From Frigoriflavimonas asaccharolytica (GTDB lineage Bacteria > Bacteroidota > Bacteroidia > Flavobacteriales > Weeksellaceae), in NCBI RefSeq assembly GCF_013294015.1, contig NZ_JABSNO010000011.1:36184-100183 (forward strand): DNA of 64,000 bases. The letters are read 5' to 3'. Under the pieces are notes generated by a model. It searched no databases and was not told where the DNA came from. It saw only the letters and a list, made by a program, of their open reading frames with translations. The translations under genes and the position numbers were made by a program. Each line of letters opens with the position of its first letter. Position 1 is the first letter of the stretch. Below are positions 28,019 to 34,942 of the stretch, piece by piece.

Positions 28019-30670
28019 TTAGAAGTTCTTATTCACACCTAAAACTACATGTCTTGGCAACAATCTTTGTGTGTACAAACTCTCGCTGATATTTGAAATA
28101 GAAAATCGCTGTATGCTTTTATTATTCAACAAATTATTAGCATTGATAAAAATATTGAATGCATGTTTTTTCACTTGATAATTGAACTTAATATCCCAAA
28201 AATTGGTTGTTTTTTGTTGCGCATTTCCAAATTTATAATATTCAAAAATAGATTCTAAACGCAGCACCTCACTAAAATTGTAATACAGATTCGCAAAACC
28301 TTTTTGGTCTAGATATTCTGTGTTGTTTACATCAGATTTAATGATGTTGAACGCCCAATCATATCCCAATTCGTAGTTTATTTTTTTTGTCCAGCCAGAT
28401 TTCATTTCAAACCCTAATTTAATATTTTGAAACTGAGTCGCAATTAATGCTTGGCTATTTACACTATTTTCGTAGCGAGAATAGTTGTAATTTCCCAAGA
28501 GACTTATTCTAGATTTTATAAATTTAAAATACCTTCTCGTTTCAAAACTACCATTTAAATTGTCGTTATTTTTAATTAAAATATTTTGATTAAATGTATA
28601 ATTCGGATTCACGATCGTATTATTAGAAATATAATCTTCTTGTCGAGAATAGTTGATGTTAAAATTAAATTTACGAGAAATTTCATCGCCCAAATTATAA
28701 CTAAAACCAACATTATAAGCGGGCAGATTTTGAAAACCAACTTCACTTTGTCGAAAGCTTCTGTTTCCTTGATAAATAAAGTTTTGGTAAAAATTTTCTA
28801 CACCAGTTTGGGAAATTCTCCTGCTTGCATTGATGTTGAAATTACCAGAATGTTTCGTTTTAAAACCAATGTTTAGAATGGGCGAAATATTGAATAAGTT
28901 GGTATTTTTTTCATTAAGATTTGCAGATATATATTGTGAAATCAAACCAAAACCATAACTCCATTTATCGTTTTTAAAATTATATTTCGCTTCAGAAAAA
29001 GCTTTGTTTTGAGTAAAGTCTACCAAGTTTTCATAAGGATTTTTATCAAATAAAATTGCTTGATTTATGGCATCAAAAACATTTAATTGAGAATTCAGGT
29101 GGTCTGTTCTGTATTCATTCCCAATTTGAATTTCCAATGTTTTATCTTTGGCAATAGTATTTAAATAAGAAAGCTTTGCACCACCAAATTGCATATTAGA
29201 ATCTACATTTTGTTGAATTTTTCTTGCAGCAGGATTATTAAGAATAAATTTAAAAACATCATTTTCATCGGTGAATTGGTACGGTCTATTTTGATACATA
29301 AATTTTCCGACGGCTACAATTGCTTGGGTAGAATCTAGTTTTTTGGTGTACACTACTTTGTTTTCGCTCGCAAAAAGTTTGTTTTCCCCGTTTTGATTGT
29401 TAATTTTATTATTAAAAATAAAATCATTGTCATTATTTTCCTTCAACCAAGAAAGTTTGTTGTAGAATTGCAAGCTTGCATCATTCTTAAAATCTTTAAG
29501 GATTTCTACTTTCGCAATCACATTTTGGTTGCTTTGCTTCCAAGTATTGCTTTCTACATTGGTGAAATTCAAGCCCTCAAAATTAAATTTATATAGAGAA
29601 TTTACGAAATTCCGGTTTTCTATATCGTTGAAAACGGTAACAAATTTTAGTTTCCAATCGTTTTTATAATTGTTGATGTAGTTGAGAGATACCAATTTAT
29701 CATTATTAAAATTGGTTCTATTATCCTCAAACAAGTTATTTTTTTGGTGCAAATTAATCAATGAAATCAAATTGATATTGCCACCCAAATTCTCAACATC
29801 TTTATCCGAAGATGGGTTCATCAGATATTGAACGCCAGACATTTCGTTCAAACCCAAATTATTTTGATTGTAGAGCAGATAGATTTTTTTGCGTTTGGTA
29901 AAATTCATGAGGTTGAATTTTACTTGATAAAAATTTGTGTCGTATGTTGTGGAAGCGAGTGTGGTACTGCCAAACCATTTGCCTTTTGCATCTTCTTTTA
30001 TGGTGAGATTGATGGCGATGCTTTCTGTATTTTGAATATTTTTGAGCAGTTTATTTTTAGAATAATTTTTAATGACTTGCACTTTTTCCAGCGCGTTTGC
30101 AGGCATGTTTTGGGTAAGCGTTTGGTAGCCTCGCTCGAAGAGATCGTCGTTTTCTATGAGTACAACTTCTACATCAGTATCTCCAAAGGTTATTCTTCCA
30201 TCTTTCCCTACTTTCATACCGGGCAGTTTTTTGAGCAGATCTTCTACGTTCATTTCTGTACCGTTTGCAAATTTTGAAGCCTTGTATTCTATAGTATCTT
30301 TGGTGATGCGGATGGGTTTGTCTCTGGTTATCACAACTTCCTTTATCTCATATTCTTTTAAATGGCTGATGTTGATATTACCGAGATCGTAGGTTTTATC
30401 TTTCTCGTTTACGAAAAGGTCTATTTTTTTCTCATTATAATTAAAAGCTGTTATTTGTATCGTATATTTCCCAAGTCGCTCTACATTCAGCAGAAAACTG
30501 CCGTCTTTGTTGGTAAAACCAAAAGTTTCTATCTCGTTTTTTTCGTTTAGTAAGATGATGTTTGCTTTCAAAGAAACGTTTGCAGAATCAGATTGTACGA
30601 TGCCTTTTATCTGTGTTTGAGCAGATAAAATTTGAGAGAAGAAAAGGAAAATAAAAAGGATGATCCTCAT
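28019..30670 (-). CDS. TonB-dependent-receptor-like outer-membrane beta-barrel with carboxypeptidase-like domain
   Basis: 883 residues from the ATG at 30670. This start is preferred over 30730 because it opens directly with a signal peptide (MRIILFIFLFFSQILSAQ) and because the upstream option lies inside a terminator hairpin. Residues 20-105 resemble the carboxypeptidase-regulatory-like beta-sandwich. A plug-like region follows (VEDLLKKLPGMKVGKDGRI, ALEKVQVIKNYS), then a large beta-barrel ending VLGVNKNF. It sits downstream of three GLPGLI/secreted-protein cassettes on the same strand. This association is recurrent for GLPGLI proteins and suggests joint action at the outer membrane; substrate or cargo unknown. 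Confidence 0.85.
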   Translation of the reverse strand: MRIILFIFLFFSQILSAQTQIKGIVQSDSANVSLKANIILLNEKNEIETFGFTNKDGSFLLNVERLGKYTIQITAFNYNEKKIDLFVNEKDKTYDLGNINISHLKEYEIKEVVITRDKPIRITKDTIEYKASKFANGTEMNVEDLLKKLPGMKVGKDGRITFGDTDVEVVLIENDDLFERGYQTLTQNMPANALEKVQVIKNYSKNKLLKNIQNTESIAINLTIKEDAKGKWFGSTTLASTTYDTNFYQVKFNLMNFTKRKKIYLLYNQNNLGLNEMSGVQYLMNPSSDKDVENLGGNINLISLINLHQKNNLFEDNRTNFNNDKLVSLNYINNYKNDWKLKFVTVFNDIENRNFVNSLYKFNFEGLNFTNVESNTWKQSNQNVIAKVEILKDFKNDASLQFYNKLSWLKENNDNDFIFNNKINNQNGENKLFASENKVVYTKKLDSTQAIVAVGKFMYQNRPYQFTDENDVFKFILNNPAARKIQQNVDSNMQFGGAKLSYLNTIAKDKTLEIQIGNEYRTDHLNSQLNVFDAINQAILFDKNPYENLVDFTQNKAFSEAKYNFKNDKWSYGFGLISQYISANLNEKNTNLFNISPILNIGFKTKHSGNFNINASRRISQTGVENFYQNFIYQGNRSFRQSEVGFQNLPAYNVGFSYNLGDEISRKFNFNINYSRQEDYISNNTIVNPNYTFNQNILIKNNDNLNGSFETRRYFKFIKSRISLLGNYNYSRYENSVNSQALIATQFQNIKLGFEMKSGWTKKINYELGYDWAFNIIKSDVNNTEYLDQKGFANLYYNFSEVLRLESIFEYYKFGNAQQKTTNFWDIKFNYQVKKHAFNIFINANNLLNNKSIQRFSISNISESLYTQRLLPRHVVLGVNKNF

Positions 30671-30703
30671 TTGGGGAATTCTTTGTAAAGATAAATTTAA
30701 TAA

Positions 30704-30732
30704 TAAAAAATGGCAGAGATTTTCTGCCATTT
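30704..30732 (-). terminator. Hairpin with U-run between GLPGLI gene and the outer-membrane receptor gene
   Basis: AAATGGCAGA (30708-30717) pairs with TCTGCCATTT (30723-30732). Read on the minus strand it is followed by six T. It would reduce read-through from the cassettes into the receptor gene that starts 34 bp later. Confidence 0.75.
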
Positions 30733-30751
30733 ATAATGTGATATTAATGAT

Positions 30752-31519
30752 TTAATATTTTGCTGGTTCGCTTTCCCATTCAAATATAGTTTCCTTTTGA
30801 GAATTTCTAACATTATCTGATTTGTTTTTTGCTCCAATAGGAAAACCAGCTAAAATTTGAGAGTTTATATCTAGTAAATATTCGTTTTCTCCTTTTATAT
30901 AATCTTTTATGTAAATTAAATTTTTCTTTTTCTCATCTATATAATTTTGAAAATCTTCTGGTAATTTATAAGAAATATTCAAACTGATTTTTGTTGCATA
31001 AAAATTATGCATTAATGCTTTATCCGTGGCTTCTAAAATAGTTCCAGGTAAACCTTGAAGTTTCCAGGGACCAACTTGCATTGGTAATTCTGTAGTAAAC
31101 CATGCTATAAAGTCTCTACCACGAAAACTACCTTCTGCTTTAATGCATTTATAACCAAGAATTGACTTTGTTTCCTGTAATATTTTCCAATTTATTTTTG
31201 GTATTTCATCTTTGATTAAAATCTTCACAGGTGGCATTTTCGTGCCTAGTTCATAAAGCAAACTATTTTTATCATTTAAAATAAAATATTGTAATTTTAT
31301 TTTATCAAATTTTACTTTTTCAAATTGCTCAAAAGTTAAATTTTCACCTTGATTTCCATAACTAAAATACAGTATATCATCAACATTATTATGAATAAGG
31401 AATTCATTATAAGTATCTACTATAGAAATATTGTCAATTTTATACATGTACTCAATCACATTGGTCTGCGCCTTTATAAATACGTTGTAAAAAATAAATA
31501 TTATAAAAATTTTTTTCAT
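30752..31519 (-). CDS. GLPGLI family protein, cassette 1
   Basis: 255 residues from the ATG at 31519 (MKKIFIIFIFYNVFIKAQ, signal peptide). The diagnostic core is C-x-KAEGSFRGRDFIAWFT near residue 130 followed by WKLQGLPGTILEATD near 155, and it ends in FEWESEPAKY. The family is Bacteroidota-specific, periplasmic or envelope-located, and of unknown biochemical role. It is preceded by a small secreted-protein gene, with a terminator-like hairpin (31537-31557) in between, and followed by the outer-membrane receptor gene. Paralogues lie at 31948-32721 and 33170-33946. Confidence 0.9.
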   Translation of the reverse strand: MKKIFIIFIFYNVFIKAQTNVIEYMYKIDNISIVDTYNEFLIHNNVDDILYFSYGNQGENLTFEQFEKVKFDKIKLQYFILNDKNSLLYELGTKMPPVKILIKDEIPKINWKILQETKSILGYKCIKAEGSFRGRDFIAWFTTELPMQVGPWKLQGLPGTILEATDKALMHNFYATKISLNISYKLPEDFQNYIDEKKKNLIYIKDYIKGENEYLLDINSQILAGFPIGAKNKSDNVRNSQKETIFEWESEPAKY

Positions 31520-31531
31520 TATCAAATAGAA

Positions 31532-31557
31532 TAAAAATGGGCTATATAGTAGCCCAT
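31532..31557 (-). terminator. Hairpin/U-run between secreted-protein gene and GLPGLI gene of cassette 1
   Basis: ATGGGCTA (31537-31544), TATAG loop, TAGCCCAT (31550-31557). On the minus strand it is followed by TTTTTA. It could attenuate transcription so the small protein is made in excess. Cassettes 2 and 3 have no equivalent. Confidence 0.7.
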
Positions 31558-31563
31558 GGTAAT

Positions 31564-31839
31564 TTAAGGTTGAATTGATGCACCACGTAATCTTACCATA
31601 TAAATACCATAAACTACACCATTTTGCGCTCCATTACATTCTGCTCCAGTTCCAGTAGTAATAACTTCCGATGAGGAAATTAGTATACCTTCAGAATCTC
31701 TTACAGTGACTAGTGTATTGATCGTACAATCTGCAACTTTTTCTACACTTTGCAATTTGTCAATTTTCACATCGTTACTAGCCATTGCCATTCCACTCAT
31801 TCCTACGGACATTACAAGTCCTAAAATTAATTTTTTCAT
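31564..31839 (-). CDS. Small secreted Cys-containing protein, cassette 1
   Basis: 91 residues from the ATG at 31839, chosen because the signal peptide MKKLILGLVMSVGMSGMAMA is nearly identical to those of the two paralogues; longer in-frame starts run through the promoter poly-A tract. Predicted cleavage is after residue 20 (AMA). The mature chain has two cysteines (38 and 68), the second in AECNGAQNG, which resembles TCAEGQNEG in cassette 3. No known domain recognised. Its own promoter is at 31869-31900. The pairing with a GLPGLI gene suggests a dedicated partner or cargo, which is inference. Confidence 0.75.
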   Translation of the reverse strand: MKKLILGLVMSVGMSGMAMASNDVKIDKLQSVEKVADCTINTLVTVRDSEGILISSSEVITTGTGAECNGAQNGVVYGIYMVRLRGASIQP

Positions 31840-31950
31840 ATTGTTTATTTTTATTTGGTTAAACAAGACAAACATAAAAAAAAAAAAATGAAACTGCAAA
31901 GGATTTATTTAGTTTTTTCTAAATAATTTAATAAAAGTACGATATGTTTA
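31837..31950 (-). repeat. Cassette repeat copy R1 (promoter, poly-T spacer, signal-peptide start)
   Basis: About 114 bp aligning closely with 33060-33172 and 34261-34378. It runs from the last codons of a GLPGLI gene (K-P-stop) through an A/T-rich leader to the start of the small secreted-protein gene. Contains a 13-base poly-A tract (plus strand) at 31876-31888. Confidence 0.92.
31869..31900 (-). promoter_or_regulatory. Promoter of cassette 1 with homopolymeric spacer
   Basis: Minus strand TTTG (31900-31897), spacer of 20 nt made of CAGTTTCA plus T12, then TATGTTTG (31876-31869). Spacing is optimal for the phylum. The T-tract inside the spacer could vary in length by slippage. Confidence 0.7.
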
Positions 31951-32721
31951 CGGTTTCTCTGGTTCCTTTTCCCATTCAAAGGATTTTTCTAAATCGAATT
32001 CATGATTTTTAGATGTTTCTTGAACTACTGCACCTGAAGGTAAAGATGATAGTATTCTCGATCTACGTTCATTTAAATAAGTATTGTTTAAATCAATATA
32101 TTCTTTATATGTTAAGTATTCATCTAAACCTAATGGAAATTTGAAAGATAATTTGGACTCCACATTAATATTGGGTTGGATGTTTTTAATAATTTTTATA
32201 GCTTCAAAAACATACATTTTTTCAGTGTCTGAAATACTTAAGATTGTGCCAGGTAATCCTCGGAACTTGTAGGGTCCATAATTTGTAGGAATTTCAGAAG
32301 TAAACCATGCTTCAAATTTTCTGCCTCTAAATTCACCCAACGCTTTTTTACATTTAAAGCCTAAAATATTTTTAATTTCAGAAGTTATTTTCCAATTATA
32401 ATTTTGGTTTAAATCTTTATAAAATAATATTTCTTTTGAAAAAGAATTATCTTTAATTTTTAAATATTCATTATTATTAAATACAACATTTGTACTTTTA
32501 ATTATATTATTATTTTCTTTTAAAAATTTTAATATCTCATCTCCCCTATCATAAATATTGAAATAAAATGAATGATTTTTTTCGAAAACCAATGCTTTAT
32601 AATCTGAAATAATATTATTAGTATCATTATCAAAATTTATTATTCTATTATAAATTATAATTGAACTTTGTGCAGAACTAAAGCTAAATAAAAATATTGT
32701 AAGTAGTGTTATAATTCTCAT
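31948..32721 (-). CDS. GLPGLI family protein, cassette 2
   Basis: 257 residues with signal peptide (LLTIFLFSFSSAQ). The conserved block CKKALGEFRGRKFEAWFT precedes YKFRGLPGTILSISD near residue 155, and the tail is SFEWEKEPEKP as in cassette 3. Same family and layout as 30752-31519, with strongly divergent N-terminal 100 residues. It starts 5 bp after the stop of its small partner gene at 32727, so the pair is almost certainly cotranslated. Function unknown. Confidence 0.9.
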   Translation of the reverse strand: MRIITLLTIFLFSFSSAQSSIIIYNRIINFDNDTNNIISDYKALVFEKNHSFYFNIYDRGDEILKFLKENNNIIKSTNVVFNNNEYLKIKDNSFSKEILFYKDLNQNYNWKITSEIKNILGFKCKKALGEFRGRKFEAWFTSEIPTNYGPYKFRGLPGTILSISDTEKMYVFEAIKIIKNIQPNINVESKLSFKFPLGLDEYLTYKEYIDLNNTYLNERRSRILSSLPSGAVVQETSKNHEFDLEKSFEWEKEPEKP

Positions 32722-32726
32722 GTGAA

Positions 32727-33062
32727 TTATTGAATACTGTTGCTTTTCTTTTCAGGATGACAATCACCAAAACCATTATTAAATCTTTCAGTTTTCATAC
32801 TAACACCATTTTCAAAATCACCACACAGCGCAGTAGGTAATGTATATGAAGTTACACTGGAATTGACAAGATCTCCACAAATATTATATTCATTTGTTCT
32901 TGTAAAAAATGTGCAACTAACAATTAATCCTTTAGAATAATTATATTTCATAGTCTCAATGCTTCGATAATGTAATTTATTATAACCATCTTTACCTGAT
33001 TTGGCCAATGCAACTCCACTCATTCCTATGGACAATACAAGTCCTAATAAAATTTTTTTCAT
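32727..33062 (-). CDS. Small secreted Cys-containing protein, cassette 2
   Basis: 111 residues. Signal peptide MKKILLGLVLSIGMSGVALA, 15 of 20 positions shared with both paralogues, predicted cleavage after ALA. The mature part has four cysteines (50, 62, 80, 101). The only resemblance to the other two is an aromatic/beta-rich core and a C-x3-ENG element (CGDFENG) like C-x4-QNG in cassette 1. Unknown function. It stands between promoter repeat R2 and its GLPGLI partner 5 bp downstream. Confidence 0.75.
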   Translation of the reverse strand: MKKILLGLVLSIGMSGVALAKSGKDGYNKLHYRSIETMKYNYSKGLIVSCTFFTRTNEYNICGDLVNSSVTSYTLPTALCGDFENGVSMKTERFNNGFGDCHPEKKSNSIQ

Positions 33063-33172
33063 AATGTTTATTTTTATTTGTTAAACAGGACAAACCTAAA
33101 AAAAAAAAAATGAAACTGCAAAGTATTTATTTCGGTTTTTTTAAATAATTTAATAAAAGTACAAAATGTTTA
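33060..33172 (-). repeat. Cassette repeat copy R2
   Basis: Second copy of the ~114-bp unit. Differs from R1 at scattered positions; poly-A tract of 13 at 33098-33110. Begins at the K-P-stop of the interrupted GLPGLI gene. Confidence 0.92.
33091..33122 (-). promoter_or_regulatory. Promoter of cassette 2 with homopolymeric spacer
   Basis: Minus strand TTTG (33122-33119), CAGTTTCA plus T12 as a 20-nt spacer, then TAGGTTTG (33098-33091). Confidence 0.7.
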
Positions 33173-33946
33173 TGGTTTTGATGATTCTTTTTCCCATTCA
33201 AAAGACTTTTCTACAGAAAATTCTCTCGGATTTCCCTTCTTTACTTTCGTTCCAAGCGGTAAATTTGCAAGATCTTGACTTTCAAGATCAGCAGAATATT
33301 TATTAATTTCAAGGATAACTTTTTTAAATTGTATTGAATTTGTTCTATGACTGTCAAAAAATTCTGCAAACTTTGTAGGCATATTTAAATCCGAATTTAT
33401 ATATATTTTTGAAGCCTCTCCCTTAATAATTCCAGATTCATCTTCAAAAGCAAGTATTACACCTGGTAAACCTTTTAATTTCCACGGAAATGCATTATTT
33501 TTTAAGTCATAAGTGAACCAAGCTTTATATTTTCTTCCTCTAAATTCTGTAGTAGCTAAAGTACATTCATATGTTAACAATGTCTTTTTCTCTTTTTGAA
33601 TAATCCAATTTAAATCTTCAAATTTATCTTTCATCAAATTTTCTTCAACATTCTTCAAAATACCTTTAAAATAAACCGGTTGATACATTGTGTCTTCTGA
33701 AAATATATAATTTAGTATGAACGATGTATTAACTCCATTTTAATTTTTTTTGGTAATATCTTCATAAGAAATACTTGAATCTGTTGAGAAAAAGAAATAT
33801 GAATTTTTGGCATCAGCAATTAAAAACGCTTTATTACCTTTTAAAGGTTCGTAATCATAAATATATTCAACAACAAAATCTGCTTTTTGAGAGCTGACGC
33901 AAACAAAAACGAATAAAAATATAAAACATTTCAATTTTTTTACCAT
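33170..33946 (-). pseudogene. GLPGLI family gene, cassette 3, interrupted by an in-frame stop
   Basis: Reading one continuous frame from the ATG at 33946 gives 258 codons ending KP, the same length as the intact paralogues, but codon 69 is TAA (33742-33740). The N-terminal part is a signal peptide plus FVVEYIYDYEPLKG; the part after the stop resumes NGVNTSFILNYIF and contains TEFRGRKYKAWFT and WKLKGLPGVILAFED. Both halves are in the same frame, so this is a nonsense change beside an A8 run (minus strand), not a frameshift. It is either a recent pseudogene, a sequencing error, or a read-through stop. An internal ATG at 33688 could in principle give a signal-less fragment. Confidence 0.85.
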
Positions 33947-33969
33947 AGAATAAATTTAATAATTACTAT

Positions 33970-34263
33970 CTAATGAGAACAACTGCATATATGTAGAGTT
34001 TGCGGCGTTGCTTCAGTTAAAGTTTTTGTAGTCGTAGTGATTGTACCTTCGTTCTGTCCTTCAGCGCATGTAATAGGTACTTGATCTCCAGCAATAGTTC
34101 CTTCATGACCTCCACAATGATTTAAAACAACGGTAACTTTTTGAGTGAAACATGTGGTAGATAAATCCACTTTACTAATTTCTTTAATTGGGTCAAGGGA
34201 ATTTGCCATTGCCATTCCACTCATTCCTACGGACAATACAAGTCCGAATAATACTTTTTTCAT
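33970..34263 (-). CDS. Small secreted Cys-rich protein, cassette 3
   Basis: 97 residues. Signal peptide MKKVLFGLVLSVGMSGMAMA, predicted cleavage after AMA. Five cysteines in the mature part (38, 50, 66, 93, 95), ending HICSCSH. The region from Cys38 through TCAEGQNEG parallels the cassette 1 protein, so the two are homologous but diverged. Unknown function. Its promoter (34292-34318) has a shortened spacer and a mismatched -7 element, and its GLPGLI partner 23 bp downstream is interrupted. Confidence 0.75.
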   Translation of the reverse strand: MKKVLFGLVLSVGMSGMAMANSLDPIKEISKVDLSTTCFTQKVTVVLNHCGGHEGTIAGDQVPITCAEGQNEGTITTTTKTLTEATPQTLHICSCSH

Positions 34264-34378
34264 AGTGCGTATTTTTATTTGTCAAACAAGATAAACCTAA
34301 AAAAAATGAAACTACAAAGGATTTCTTTAGTTTTTTTTAAATAATTTAATAAAAGCACAAAATGTTTATGGTTTCTTT
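34261..34378 (-). repeat. Cassette repeat copy R3, abutting aroQ
   Basis: Third copy of the ~114-bp unit. It includes the AAACCATAAACATT that elsewhere encodes the K-P-stop of a GLPGLI gene, yet here lies right against the aroQ stop (34380-34382), marking a duplication breakpoint. Poly-A tract shortened to 8 (34299-34306). Confidence 0.88.
34292..34318 (-). promoter_or_regulatory. Cassette 3 promoter with shortened spacer, probably weak
   Basis: Minus strand TTTG (34318-34315), a spacer of only 15 nt (TAGTTTCA plus T7), then TAGGTTTA (34299-34292), which has lost the final G of the -7 consensus. Confidence 0.6.
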
Positions 34379-34379
34379 A

Positions 34380-34790
34380 TTATTTTAATAAATAATTTAT
34401 AGCCAAAGAATATCCTTTCAACCCAAAACCAGAAAGTACGGCATCACAGGAAGCTGCAGTTACAGATTTTTGGCGAAATTCCTCTCGTTGATAGATGTTA
34501 GAAATATGAACTTCTACTTTTGGAAGCTTGATGTTTTTCAAACAATCTGCAATTGCAAAAGAATAATGAGAATATGCACCAGGATTAATGATTAAATTTT
34601 CATAATCTATTTTTTGAAGTCTATCAATAATTTCGCCCTCAATATTCGATTGAAAAAAATCTATTTCCGCGGTAGGATATTTTATTTTTAAATCTTCTAA
34701 ACATTCTTCCATAGAAGTATTTCCGTAGATTTCTGGTTCTCTCGTTCCTAAAAGGTTAAGATTGGGTCCGTTTACTATTAATATTTTCAT
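34380..34790 (-). CDS. aroQ: 3-dehydroquinate dehydratase, type II
   Basis: 136 residues from the ATG at 34790 (MKILIVNGPNLNLLGTREPEIYG); an upstream start at 34823 adds residues not seen in the family. Catalytic Tyr in EPEIYG, NPGAYSHYS near residue 72 and the catalytic His in VEVHISNIYQREEFR near 98. It dehydrates 3-dehydroquinate in the shikimate pathway, as a cytoplasmic dodecamer. Its stop directly adjoins cassette repeat R3. Confidence 0.95.
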   Translation of the reverse strand: MKILIVNGPNLNLLGTREPEIYGNTSMEECLEDLKIKYPTAEIDFFQSNIEGEIIDRLQKIDYENLIINPGAYSHYSFAIADCLKNIKLPKVEVHISNIYQREEFRQKSVTAASCDAVLSGFGLKGYSLAINYLLK

Positions 34791-34905
34791 CAAATAAAAT
34801 TTAAAAGTAAATATACCATTCAAATATTAATTCTACAAAAAGATTTTTTCGCAGTTCATAAAAGAAATCAAAGACTATCCCATTATTTTGGTTCATAGTT
34901 TTTCG

Positions 34906-34913
34906 TAAATTTG
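34906..34913 (+). promoter_or_regulatory. -7-like element upstream of the ClC gene
   Basis: TAAATTTG, 30 bp before the GTG start, with TTTTG at 34886-34890 only 15 bp away; weak spacing. Confidence 0.35.
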
Positions 34914-34942
34914 TAACTTCAAAAAAATCTCAAAACCTATCT

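Noticed and set aside
29828..30277. 149-codon plus-strand frame opposite the outer-membrane receptor gene
   Set aside because: Shadow of the receptor coding sequence; no signal, motif or promoter.
30671..30730. N-terminal extension of the outer-membrane receptor to an ATG at 30730
   Set aside because: The extension lies within a terminator hairpin and would bury the signal peptide; the ATG at 30670 gives a clean signal.
33689..33760. Frameshift as the cause of the broken GLPGLI gene
   Set aside because: Codon positions show both halves in the same frame (33946 and 33688 differ by a multiple of three). Only the TAA separates them, and removing or adding a base in the A-run leads to other stops.
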